This document shows, piece by piece, positions 1-8,240 of a stretch of DNA of 16,078 bases. The translations under genes were made by a program, and so were the position numbers. How positions within the stretch are numbered: position 1 is the first letter of the stretch; the number at the start of each line of letters is the position of its first letter. The stretch lies in contig NZ_JAVKPH010000051.1 of NCBI RefSeq assembly GCF_031432425.1, forward strand, positions 1 to 16,078, given 5' to 3'. This DNA is from Ruixingdingia sedimenti (lineage in GTDB: Bacteria; Pseudomonadota; Alphaproteobacteria; Rhodobacterales; Rhodobacteraceae). The notes below the pieces were generated by a model. That model was given only the letters and a program-made list of their open reading frames with translations, made no database searches and was not told where the DNA came from.

Positions 1-133
1 GCTTGCCAGTCGGCGCGGCCTTCCACGTCATGGCGGGGTCGAACCAGATCGTCAGAGAGCCGCGGCGCTTGAGCGCTGGGTTATAGGCGGGCCAGTTCCT
101 GGTCTTGTAGATCGGGGGTGTCGGTCTGCTCAT
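1..133 (-). CDS. IS5-family transposase, N-terminal fragment (runs off window)
   Basis: This is the first 44 codons of a transposase starting MSRPTPPIYKTRNWPAYN, a typical IS5-family N terminus (the ...RRGSLTIWFDP... segment follows). The ATG lies 63 bases inside the IS end, as in the other two copies. The catalytic DDE region lies outside the window. One substitution relative to the other copies gives Pro where they have Gln (ALKRRG context). Confidence 0.8.
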   Translation of the reverse strand, partial: MSRPTPPIYKTRNWPAYNPALKRRGSLTIWFDPAMTWKAAPTGK

Positions 134-152
134 GCAGTCAAGCTACCACGCT

Positions 153-171
153 GGATTCACGAGATGAATCC
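153..171. other. Stem-loop in IS leader (copy 1)
   Basis: GGATTCA and TGAATCC form a perfect 7-bp inverted repeat around a 5-nt loop, between the IS end and the transposase start. It recurs in copies 2 (13783-13801) and 3 (15908-15926). Such leader stems in insertion sequences often limit read-through from outside; that role is inferred here. Confidence 0.5.
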
Positions 172-172
172 C

Positions 173-1228
173 TCACGCGATTTGTGCAACAGAGCCCCGC
201 CAACCCAAACCTTCAGGCAAATCGACGACCACGCCCGCCTCGAGATTGCCCCCGGCATCAGCGGCGAGTTCGAAACCGTTGCCGCTGAGATTCCCCGAAC
301 CGAGATAGACCCGGCCCACGATTTCGGTGCCTCCCGAGGCCAGAAGGATGAATTTGGCATGAAGCCGCCCCTCATCCCCATGCACAACGGACCAAGGGCG
401 GCGCAAATTCCAGCCCGCCGCGGACAGGGACCCAGCCCGTGCCACAAGGCCCTGGCAGGACATGGGGTTGAGGAACAGATCCAGAGAGGCGTCCTTTGTC
501 AGGGATTTCTGCTGCACCAATGCCTGCCGCAGCCGCTCCGGCAGGCCCGCGGCCCCGTCGCCTTCGGCCTCGAAATAGCCCGAGCCGAGAATGAGCCGGG
601 TCGCCCGCTTTCGCATCCCGATCCGCTCGAGCACCTGCGGAAACAAGGCGCGGCTGCGGCTGTCGATGAAACGGGGAGCCGCGTGCGAGGCCGGCAAGGC
701 GTTCAGCGCGGCTTCCAGCCGGGCATCGGGGCGCGATCCATCGTAGTAACGCTCGATCAGCGCGCAATCCGCGCGTTCGCGAAGCCAGCCAAACATGTCC
801 CAGGCGGCACGGACCTCGGCAATATCCTGGTCCCCGGGTTTGGCGGTATCGACATCGACCGACCAGAACAGGTCGATGCTGCCGGTCAGCGGATCCTGCG
901 TCCAGTTGCCGGTGCTGACCGCAAGCCTGAGGATATAGCCGTCACCCTCACGCCTGCGAAACCCGAGAAGCGCCACCTTGGCGTGGAGCAGATTGTAGCC
1001 CCGCTGCCCAAGCCGCATCCACATCCAGGCAAGGCCCGGGATATCCGAAACGGCATTTACCGTCGGGTGGATGAAGGCCGCAAGCACCGGGCGCGCCATC
1101 TCGCCCGCGAATGTCCGCCGGATCTGCCCCAACACCTGCGGCGTGGCAGTAAACCCGCAGATCAGGCCAAAGTCGCCGAAACAATTCTCGGGCGGCATGA
1201 ACAGGGAATAGAGCGTGGTATTCTGCAT
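173..1228 (-). CDS. Phospholipase D-superfamily (Tdp1-like HKN) protein, C terminus truncated by IS
   Basis: This 351-aa protein has two PLD-superfamily half-sites. The first is LLHAKVALLGF followed by STGNWT (His82, Lys84, Asn108). The second is RLHAKFILLA followed by GSGNLSGNGF (His290, Lys292, Asn313). Neither has the Asp of the classic HKD motif. HxK plus a downstream Asn matches the HKN pattern of tyrosyl-DNA phosphodiesterases, which hydrolyse 3'-phosphodiester protein-DNA adducts; in defence systems PLD proteins also act as nucleases. The ATG overlaps the upstream gene's stop (TGATG), so translation is probably coupled; no strong ribosome binding site is visible. An in-frame upstream Met (at 1300) was rejected because it lies inside that gene. 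The last seven residues (GSVAQIA) and the stop are read from the IS, so native sequence ends near residue 344. Both half-sites survive. Activity of the truncated protein is uncertain; it is the last gene of the cluster. Confidence 0.85.
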   Translation of the reverse strand: MQNTTLYSLFMPPENCFGDFGLICGFTATPQVLGQIRRTFAGEMARPVLAAFIHPTVNAVSDIPGLAWMWMRLGQRGYNLLHAKVALLGFRRREGDGYILRLAVSTGNWTQDPLTGSIDLFWSVDVDTAKPGDQDIAEVRAAWDMFGWLRERADCALIERYYDGSRPDARLEAALNALPASHAAPRFIDSRSRALFPQVLERIGMRKRATRLILGSGYFEAEGDGAAGLPERLRQALVQQKSLTKDASLDLFLNPMSCQGLVARAGSLSAAGWNLRRPWSVVHGDEGRLHAKFILLASGGTEIVGRVYLGSGNLSGNGFELAADAGGNLEAGVVVDLPEGLGWRGSVAQIA

Positions 1229-2445
1229 CAGGACTGCACTTCGCCGGCCGCGTCCCGGCTGCCGGGGTTCACCCGGCCGGAAAGTTCGGTCGCAAGACAA
1301 CGAAGGTTGTAGAGCCGGAAGAGTTGTGGGGCGAAGGCATCGCTCGCGGGCGGCCTGTTCTCGTCATCGGGATCGGCGCCTCCCCGCGACTCCCCCGCCG
1401 CGGGCCCCAGGGTGATGTAATCCCCACGCCAAAGGATCACCGTCGCATCCCGCTCGGCCAGTTTCTGCAACAGCCCCGGATCGGGCAGGCTTCGGACCTG
1501 CGATAGAAAGCCACGGCTGGTCGCCTCCCCACCCGCATCGATCCGGTCCCCCTGCCGGCTGGCAAGGCTGCGAAGCGCGGAAAGCGGCGCCGCAACCTCC
1601 TTGGCCGCCTCGTCAAGCGACAGGCGAACCGGCTGGTTGTCGTCGCGCAGCCGGAGAAGCCGCTGCTCCAGCCGGTCCAGAACGGCGAGTGCCGCATCGC
1701 GCAGATCCATGAAGGCGACGCCCGCGCGCAGATCCGACCAATGGTCCGGCTCGATCCCCGGCAAGGGGGTGCTGCTCTCCAGTTGCGCGGCGGAGGGGCC
1801 GGCCCCGAGACTCGCCAGATTGCGGCGACGGGCCGATCCGGCATCCTCTCCTTCCAGCAGCCGGGCACGGATCAGCTTTCTGACCTCATCGGGCACCCTG
1901 CCCCCTGGCCCAAACGCCTTGATCGCAGCGTCCAACCCGTGGGGCCTGCCGCCATGCGCCCAAGCCCCCAGGAGACGCCGAAATTCCTGCATCACCGGCA
2001 GTTCGAGCATCCGCCTGCCGGCCGTGTGGATGCGGAACGCGCCGTAACGGCTGCCCTGCACGAAGCCGAGCGCGACCAGCGGCTGCACCATCGCCATGCG
2101 GATCGGCTGCACGACATAGGTGCCGCACCGGGCGAGGTTGCGGAAACTGCTGTCCGCAAGTCCCTGCATCTTGCGGGCCCCCCGCACGCGGCGATCCGGC
2201 GGGCCGAGGATTGCCCCCAGCATCACCCGCGCCTCCACCGCATTGCCCACCGGCAAGGCCGGCACGCCCAGCTCCTCGGCGATCGACACCGCCAGCACCG
2301 ACCAGAGGATCGGTATCGGAAACCACATGCCGCCGATCCCCGGCACGGCGCGGTCGTTGAAATGGCGCACCGCTGCCGCGAGGCCGAGGTTTTGCTGGCG
2401 CCGCTGCGAGATCACCGTATCGGGCGCGAGTATTCCCCAGGACAT
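1228..2445 (-). CDS. Unrecognised 405-aa protein of the AAA+/helicase-nuclease cluster
   Basis: I do not recognise this protein. It is soluble-looking, with no signal peptide, no transmembrane segment and no Walker or nuclease motif that I can see. Residues about 110-160 (around MAMVQPLVALGFVQGSRYGAF) could form a winged-helix-like unit, and a basic, Arg-rich stretch lies around residues 185-215. A charged helical segment (LAVLDRLEQRLLRLRDDNQ) near 265-285 may be a short coiled coil. The tail from about 365 is Gly/Asp/Glu-rich and probably disordered. Its ATG shares a base with the helicase stop (TGATG), and its own stop overlaps the PLD-gene ATG in the same way, so it is locked between two DNA-processing enzymes. 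A DNA-binding or adaptor role is only inference from this context. Confidence 0.82.
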   Translation of the reverse strand: MSWGILAPDTVISQRRQQNLGLAAAVRHFNDRAVPGIGGMWFPIPILWSVLAVSIAEELGVPALPVGNAVEARVMLGAILGPPDRRVRGARKMQGLADSSFRNLARCGTYVVQPIRMAMVQPLVALGFVQGSRYGAFRIHTAGRRMLELPVMQEFRRLLGAWAHGGRPHGLDAAIKAFGPGGRVPDEVRKLIRARLLEGEDAGSARRRNLASLGAGPSAAQLESSTPLPGIEPDHWSDLRAGVAFMDLRDAALAVLDRLEQRLLRLRDDNQPVRLSLDEAAKEVAAPLSALRSLASRQGDRIDAGGEATSRGFLSQVRSLPDPGLLQKLAERDATVILWRGDYITLGPAAGESRGGADPDDENRPPASDAFAPQLFRLYNLRCLATELSGRVNPGSRDAAGEVQS

Positions 2446-5400
2446 CAGCCGGCCCCGATCCGCAGCGGGGTTCCGGCCAGAGGGGCAACATCGGCAACGG
2501 CAAGTCGCCCATGATCGACCCAGAACACCGCCACCCCGTGCAGAGGGGTCTGCGGAAACAGCTCTGTCACCAGCTCCGCATAGGCGGAAAGCTGCGGCCA
2601 GTAGGGGCCGAAACCTTCGCCGCCGCCGCCGGACTTGTGGTCGATCAGCAGCGCGCTTTCAGGTCCGATGGCCAGAAGGTCGATGGTGCCGGAGATTTCG
2701 GCGCCCTCCGGCGTATGGCCCAGAACCGGGATCTCGGCCCGTAGCCCGGTGTAACCTTCAGCCGTCAGCCAGGCTTTCAGCGCCTCGGCTCGGGCGGCGA
2801 CAAGCGTCAGGGTGGCGTCATCCAGCCCGGTCGCCTCAGCCAGGGCGGTGGCGAGGTCGGGCCGGGTCAGGCAGGTGCGCAGCGCCAGATGCAGGGCGGT
2901 GCCGCGCATGGCATCGTTGACCGCTTTCGGCCAAGGCGCGCCGAGGGCAATGCTGCGGGCCTCGGGCGCGGAGGCGGCCGTGCGGGTTTGCGAGGGTTGC
3001 AGTCGCCACGGCGTCAGCGGCGGGACCGGCAAAGGAGCGGCATGGCCGAAGCGGAGGGCATCGAGCCTGCCCACAGGCATGTATTCGGTGAGGCTCGCCT
3101 GCTCCGGCAGTTGCGTGATCACGGCAGGGCAATCGACTGTGCCGATCCGCACCATGCCGCCGCCGATCTGCGGGGTGCAGCAATCTTCGAGAATGTGAAA
3201 GAGGCATTTCGCCTCGGGTGTATCTTCGTCGCGATCCTTCAGGAAGCCCGGCCATTCCAGCACCAGCCGGTCACGGGCACGGGTCAGCGCCACATAGAGC
3301 AGGTTCTTTGCATTTGCTTCGAACTCAGCGCGGCGATCCTCGATGAAGCGCCGTCCGGCCTCTGGGGCGGCGAAGCCGGGCGTGTGGATCAGCGCGGCGG
3401 AGGCCAGAACCACGGCCATGTCGTCGATCCGGTCCAGCGCATCGAAGCGGGTCGCAGTGGTGCCGGGGCGCTCCTCGATGCCGTAGTCGAACTCTGCCAC
3501 CACGGTGATCGGCCATTCGCGCCCCTTGGAGGCGTGCCAGGTCACGATTTCCACCGCCTCGGCACTGTCGGCCGCAGGATCGGGGCGGCGGTCGAAATCA
3601 CGCTCACCCGCGCGCGCCTGGAGCCAGCCGAGAAAGACCTTGGCGGTCTCGCCATGAAAGCCCGAGGCGGCCTTGAGGTCGCGATGCGCGGTCTCGAATT
3701 CCGCCGCTTCGGCCTCGAGCCGCAGCAGATCGGCGCGGGCCTGGGCGGCGTCGGGCTGGCGGTCCGCCCAGAGCCGCAGGTCCGATGCCTCCAGCACCAG
3801 GTCCAGCGCCGCGCCGACCGGCAGCCGGGCCAGCCGATCCGACAGGCCCGCAAGCCGCATCAGCACCGGATCGTCGGCCAACCGCCCGTCAATCTGTGCG
3901 GCAAGCGCATCTTGCAACGCCAGCGGATCGGGCCCCAGCGTGCGCAGGAGCAGACCGGAATGGACATCCGCCGGGTTGGCCGCGAAGGCCAACGCCGCAC
4001 GGGCGGCCTGCACCGCCGGGCTTGCGGCCCAACCATCCTCGCTGATGCGGACCGGCACGCCGCGCGCCCGCAATTCCTCGGCATAGCGGGCGGCGGTGGC
4101 GTGGCGGCAGACCAGCAGCGCGATGTCGGACGGGCGCGCAGGACGTGCGCCTTTCGTCTGGCGATCGGTGACGCTTTCCCCATCCTTCAGAATGCGGGCG
4201 ATGCGCTCGGCGATATGTTCTTGAGGTTTCGCGAAATTCTTCACCCCGCGCCCTTTGACCACATTCAGCAGTTCCAGCGCCGGACCCGCCACCGGATCGC
4301 GGGTCGGCGCCAGCGGATTATAGTCCGCGCCGAACAGCCCCGCCCCCATGGCGTTGACGAAGTCCATCACCGCCGGCGTCGAGCGCCAGTTGCGGTCCAG
4401 CGGCTGCGTGGCCCCGGGGTTCGCCACGGCCAGCGCCTGCGACAGCCGCGGGTCGGCGCCCTGGAAGCCCATGATCGACTGCTTCACATCCCCCACCAGA
4501 AGGGTGCGCGGCGCGTGCTGCCCAAGCTGCCACAGCAGCGCGAACTGCACCGGGTTGGTGTCCTGGAACTCGTCGATGATCACGCAGTCGATTTCATCCA
4601 GCACCGCCTGCCGCACCGCCGGATCGGTGCGCAACAGGCGTTCGGCGCCGGTGATCATGTCCGCGAAGTCGATCAGGCCCAGCGCCTTCTTGCGCGCCTC
4701 GTAAGCCTCCATCACCTCCTGCGCACAGGCGATCAGGCAGCGCAAGTGCAGCTTCGCATCCGCGAGCGGGCCGGGATGGGCGGGCAGCACATCGGCGGCT
4801 TCCATGATGGCGGCTGCCAGATCGTCATAACCCTCGGGCGTCCTGCTGCTGCGGTTCGAGGTGAACAGACCGCGCAGCGACTGCCAGCACTGCCAGTCCC
4901 GGTCGAGCAATCCGGGATCGCGCGCCACCTGCCGGAACAGGGCGAGGTTCTTCTCCAGCCTTTCGACATTGGTCCTCGCGGTGATCCCGGCCATGCCGCC
5001 TTCGGGGAAGGCAGCGATCATGGCCTGCACCGCAAGCGCCAGCGCGTCACGGGCCGCGACCGGATCGGACAGCACCTCGCCATAGACCCGATCCAGCCGG
5101 GCCAGCGCCGGGGCGATCAGCCCGGGGTCGCGTCCCTTGTCGCCGAGGCCGCGCAACAGGTCGATCATCGACAGCACACGGGCGCGCAAGCTGTCCTCGA
5201 CCGTCTCGCCCTTCTGCCAGTTCGCCTCATAGCCGAAGCGCTCGGGTTCGGCCTTGATCGGGTCCAGGGACTTGGCGTGGGCCAAAGCCTGACGGATCAG
5301 CAGGTCGCGTTCGGCATCGCCCAGATGGCGCGGCTGTGGCGAAGCCCCCGCCGCCAGTGCGTGTTCGGTCAGCAGCCGCAGGCCGAGGCCATGGATGGTG

Positions 5401-5630
5401 GAGACATAGGCGCGTTCCACCGCCATCGCCTCGGCGACCAGCCCGTCGGCCAGCAGCCCGGCGCGGATGCGCTCGCGCAGCTCGCCCGCCGCGGCCTCGG
5501 TGAAGGTGACGGCCAGGATGCGTTCGGGTCGCACCACGCCGCGCTTCACCCAGTCGGACAGCTGCGTCTTGATGCGATGGGTCTTGCCCGCGCCCGCCCC
5601 GGCCGGGACGATGACCAGTCCTGTGTCCAT
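2445..5630 (-). CDS. AddA-like UvrD/RecB helicase-nuclease
   Basis: This 1061-aa protein has a full set of superfamily-1A helicase motifs followed by a RecB-type nuclease. Walker A GAGAGKTH is at residues 11-18, then ILAVTFTEAAAGELRERI (motif Ia). VIIDEFQDT is at 350-358, then VGDVKQSIMGFQGAD (motif III), LDRNWRST (IV), VTWHASKGREW (V) and YVALTRARDRL from 779 (VI). The C-terminal nuclease shows RGTALH, GTIDLL, IDHKSG (Asp997, Lys999) and QLSAY, so both activities look intact. ATP-driven unwinding with end resection of duplex DNA is the family role. It is near but below the size of chromosomal alphaproteobacterial AddA and sits in an accessory cluster, so it is probably not the housekeeping copy. 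AGGAGG lies 7 nt before the ATG at 5630. An ATG at 5636 overlaps the AddB-like stop (ATGA) and is an alternative start. Confidence 0.93.
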   Translation of the reverse strand: MDTGLVIVPAGAGAGKTHRIKTQLSDWVKRGVVRPERILAVTFTEAAAGELRERIRAGLLADGLVAEAMAVERAYVSTIHGLGLRLLTEHALAAGASPQPRHLGDAERDLLIRQALAHAKSLDPIKAEPERFGYEANWQKGETVEDSLRARVLSMIDLLRGLGDKGRDPGLIAPALARLDRVYGEVLSDPVAARDALALAVQAMIAAFPEGGMAGITARTNVERLEKNLALFRQVARDPGLLDRDWQCWQSLRGLFTSNRSSRTPEGYDDLAAAIMEAADVLPAHPGPLADAKLHLRCLIACAQEVMEAYEARKKALGLIDFADMITGAERLLRTDPAVRQAVLDEIDCVIIDEFQDTNPVQFALLWQLGQHAPRTLLVGDVKQSIMGFQGADPRLSQALAVANPGATQPLDRNWRSTPAVMDFVNAMGAGLFGADYNPLAPTRDPVAGPALELLNVVKGRGVKNFAKPQEHIAERIARILKDGESVTDRQTKGARPARPSDIALLVCRHATAARYAEELRARGVPVRISEDGWAASPAVQAARAALAFAANPADVHSGLLLRTLGPDPLALQDALAAQIDGRLADDPVLMRLAGLSDRLARLPVGAALDLVLEASDLRLWADRQPDAAQARADLLRLEAEAAEFETAHRDLKAASGFHGETAKVFLGWLQARAGERDFDRRPDPAADSAEAVEIVTWHASKGREWPITVVAEFDYGIEERPGTTATRFDALDRIDDMAVVLASAALIHTPGFAAPEAGRRFIEDRRAEFEANAKNLLYVALTRARDRLVLEWPGFLKDRDEDTPEAKCLFHILEDCCTPQIGGGMVRIGTVDCPAVITQLPEQASLTEYMPVGRLDALRFGHAAPLPVPPLTPWRLQPSQTRTAASAPEARSIALGAPWPKAVNDAMRGTALHLALRTCLTRPDLATALAEATGLDDATLTLVAARAEALKAWLTAEGYTGLRAEIPVLGHTPEGAEISGTIDLLAIGPESALLIDHKSGGGGEGFGPYWPQLSAYAELVTELFPQTPLHGVAVFWVDHGRLAVADVAPLAGTPLRIGAG

Positions 5631-5632
5631 GG

Positions 5633-8179
5633 TCATTCCTCCTCGACCTGACGGATGAAGGCGGTGACGAGGGCAGAACCATCGGTCAGCGCATAGGGGG
5701 TGAATCCGGCCTCTTTCCGGAAGAAGCCCTCGTCCTCCGAGGTGTTCAGCACCACCCGCCCTGCGCCCAGTTCCGCCAGCCGGGCGGTCAGCCTTGCGAT
5801 GGCGCCCGCGTTCACCGCATCGCCCATGTCGCGGGCCGGAGAACCTTCGGCCAGCGACAGGCCCGAGGTCAGCAACCCGCCATCGTTCATCAGGTGATAG
5901 GCGATGCCGACCCTGCGGCCGATCAGCGGCTCCATCCCGTCGCCGTCGTGGCGGATCGGGCGGGCGATCATGTCGCGGTAAAGCCCGGCCTGCAGATCCC
6001 ACCCCGCCTCCATCCGCTTGCGTCGGCCGGAGGTGCCGCTTTTCTTGTGATCCACCACCAGAAACGCGCCGTCCGGCAGTTCCAGCACGGTGTCGGCCTT
6101 GCCATGCAGGCCGATGCCATGCGCCTCGCCCGCCAGCCAGATCTCGTTGCCGATGATCTTCGCCCGCAGCGCCACGAGATATTCGCGCCAGCGCAGGGCG
6201 GCCTGGCAGATTTCGCGCTCCAGCCCCCGGCGCTCCATCTCCCAGGCAGAACTGCGCAGGAAACCGGCGTGGCGGGAAAGCGCCCGGTCATAGGCCTCGG
6301 CCACGGCCGCAGGCAGCGCCTCGGGATCGGGGATCGCCTCGCCCGCCGGAAAGACATGCTCGAACACATCATGGGCGATATTGCCCTTGGCCAGCACGTC
6401 GAGTTCCTCGGCAGACCAGGACATGTCCTCGGCCCCGACCTCGCCCAGAATCCACGCCAGCGGGCTGACCAGCAGCGTCTCCAGCCGCGAGGGCGATTGC
6501 GGTCTGGCGGTGCCATCGTCGCGCCGGCGCAGGGCCAGCAGATCGAGGCCGGGGAAGGCTAGGGCCTCGGGCAGATCGGGGGGCGCCGGCAACGGCAGCG
6601 GGGCGTGGTGCGCGACGGGCCAGTCCGCGGGCGGAACGCGCGACAGATCGGTGATCAGATCGCCCGCGGCGTCCACTCCCGCGATGGCCCGCGCCACCAG
6701 CGACAGCCCCGCCGAGGCTTGCAGCCGGGCGCCCGACAGATCGCGCCAGGGGACAAGGAAGGTCACGCTTTCCGCCGTGGCCTGCAACTGCTGGTCGAAC
6801 AGCGCAAGGCCCCGCGCCAGCCCCTCGGCCCGCCCCCGCAGCGCAAGGCCGGTGGCGGCGTGGATCGCCGCGATCTCGCTGTCGAGGAACAGCGGATTGG
6901 CGCGCGGCCGCGTCGGATAAAGCCCGTCGGTGAAATCGGTCACGATCAGGTGGCGGCAGGGGCGCCACGGGCTTTCCTGCGCGTGCCACAGGCTGACGCC
7001 CTCCAGATTGCGCTCTGGATCGGCCGCGGCGGGCGGTGCGATCTGGATACCGCGCAGGATCGTCTCCCAATCCGGCGAGCCGTCCCCGGAAGGGATCGGC
7101 AGGCGGGCGCGGACCTGATCGCCACCACCCAAGCGCTCGCAAATACGGTCAAGAAGAAAACGTAGCTGTGCCAGACTGCCCGCCGATGCGCGGATATCGT
7201 CCCACAGCGCCTTATGCGCCGGGGTTGCGGACAGGATCCCGCCCCGAAAGTCGCCGCCCATCAGGCTTTCCGCCAGATCGCGCCCGGTCTGCGCCGACCA
7301 CGGCATCAGGGGCGAAAGCGCCAGACTTGCCAGAACCATCGCCGGCGTCGGCGGGCGCTTGGCCAGCGCCAGATGCAGCGCCGTCTCGCCGATCGTGTCG
7401 CGTTCGGGCAGGTGCCCGGGAAGGCCCGACAGCGGCACACCCTGGGCGGCAAAGGCCCGGGCAAGGTGGCGCGGCTCGCCCGCCACCAGCACGGCGATGT
7501 CGCGGGCAGGAAGGCCGGCCTCGATCAGCGCCCGCGCCCGGGCGGCAGCGAAATCGGCGCAGGCCGCGGGGTCGCGCAGGCCGAAGAAAGACAGGCTGCC
7601 GTCCTGCCGCCCGGGCGCCATGTCCGGCGCGGCAAGGCCCGCCTGCAAGGCGTGAAGCCTGCTGCCCTCGCGGGCCACGCGCATCTTCGCAGGCCCGGCG
7701 ACCACGCCGAATTCCCGCGCCAGCCGCGCATGGAGCGCCCGCATCGCGGCCGGAGCCAGCGGGTCGAGAGAGCCTTCCACCACCGGTAGCGGATCGAGGA
7801 ACCGCCCTTCAGGCAGTTCCAGCACATGCCGCACCGGGGCCAGCCCCTCGGGCAGCGCATCGCCCAGCCTGCGCCACAGCCCGGTCAGCGCCAGCAGATG
7901 GCGCCTTGCCCGGCTCTCGGGCAGAGCATCCACATCCGGCACCCGCAGATCCGGCGTCGCCAGCACCAGATCCTCCAGCGCCGCCGTCACCGCCGAGATC
8001 GTCTCGACCGGCGCATTGGCAAGGCTTTCGGCCCAGACCGGATCGGGGTTTTCGGCAATCACCCGCCCCGGGGACCAATCCGGGGCAATGGGAGCAAGCG
8101 TCAGTTCGGCAAGGCCGGTATCGCTTGGCCGGTAATGCAGGCCGGAACGGGGATCGGCAACGAGAAAGGGGTAGAACAT
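5633..8179 (-). CDS. AddB-like protein with PD-(D/E)XK (RecB-family) nuclease domain
   Basis: This 848-aa protein is the likely partner of the AddA-like helicase. The N-terminal two thirds resemble an inactivated helicase fold: I see no Walker A, but a segment HLIVTDFTDGLYPTRP resembles the AddB/RecC-type helicase-like region. The C terminus is a RecB-type nuclease: SRLETLLVSPLAWIL, then GNIAHDVFEHV near residue 600, GKAD (Asp696), VVDHKKSG (Asp710, Lys712) and QAGLYRDM. AddB nucleases usually have Cys at the CPF-type position for a 4Fe-4S cluster; here the equivalent reads VSPLAW and no C-terminal Cys cluster is visible, so the cluster is probably absent. It is shorter than typical AddB. Its stop overlaps an ATG of the helicase gene (ATGA). 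The ATG at 8179 (MFYPFL) was chosen because the in-frame extension to 8425 is antisense to nothing but lies inside the preceding gene. Its ribosome binding site is weak. Confidence 0.88.
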   Translation of the reverse strand: MFYPFLVADPRSGLHYRPSDTGLAELTLAPIAPDWSPGRVIAENPDPVWAESLANAPVETISAVTAALEDLVLATPDLRVPDVDALPESRARRHLLALTGLWRRLGDALPEGLAPVRHVLELPEGRFLDPLPVVEGSLDPLAPAAMRALHARLAREFGVVAGPAKMRVAREGSRLHALQAGLAAPDMAPGRQDGSLSFFGLRDPAACADFAAARARALIEAGLPARDIAVLVAGEPRHLARAFAAQGVPLSGLPGHLPERDTIGETALHLALAKRPPTPAMVLASLALSPLMPWSAQTGRDLAESLMGGDFRGGILSATPAHKALWDDIRASAGSLAQLRFLLDRICERLGGGDQVRARLPIPSGDGSPDWETILRGIQIAPPAAADPERNLEGVSLWHAQESPWRPCRHLIVTDFTDGLYPTRPRANPLFLDSEIAAIHAATGLALRGRAEGLARGLALFDQQLQATAESVTFLVPWRDLSGARLQASAGLSLVARAIAGVDAAGDLITDLSRVPPADWPVAHHAPLPLPAPPDLPEALAFPGLDLLALRRRDDGTARPQSPSRLETLLVSPLAWILGEVGAEDMSWSAEELDVLAKGNIAHDVFEHVFPAGEAIPDPEALPAAVAEAYDRALSRHAGFLRSSAWEMERRGLEREICQAALRWREYLVALRAKIIGNEIWLAGEAHGIGLHGKADTVLELPDGAFLVVDHKKSGTSGRRKRMEAGWDLQAGLYRDMIARPIRHDGDGMEPLIGRRVGIAYHLMNDGGLLTSGLSLAEGSPARDMGDAVNAGAIARLTARLAELGAGRVVLNTSEDEGFFRKEAGFTPYALTDGSALVTAFIRQVEEE

Positions 8180-8240
8180 CGCTGGCCTGCAATCTGGTGG
8201 TTCGGGACACTGTAGTGAGAGGCTGCTTGAAATCAACGCG

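Larger units (their letters stand above)
1..196 (-). mobile_element. IS5-family (IS903-like group) insertion sequence, 5' end only (copy 1)
   Basis: These 196 bases are the 5' end of an insertion sequence that runs off the left window edge. The inner end at 196 carries the terminal sequence GGCTCTGTTGCACAAATC (read on the minus strand), similar to the ends of the IS903 group of the IS5 family. The same 196 bases occur at 13631-13826 and, inverted, at 15883-16078. The only difference I find is at position 78 (G here, T at 13708), which changes Gln to Pro in the transposase. The leader between the end and the transposase start has a perfect 7-bp stem with a 5-nt loop at 153-171. The insertion cuts the 3' end of the PLD-superfamily gene. 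The rest of the element and its far end are not visible. Confidence 0.88.

Noticed and set aside
164..1312. Plus-strand open frame of 382 codons opposite the PLD gene
   Set aside because: Antisense shadow that starts inside the IS end; no recognisable motif.
2889..5651. Long plus-strand open frame of 920 codons opposite the helicase gene
   Set aside because: It is fully antisense to a protein with complete helicase motifs, is rich in Arg, Gly, Gln and His, and contains no family motif. It is a high-GC mirror frame.
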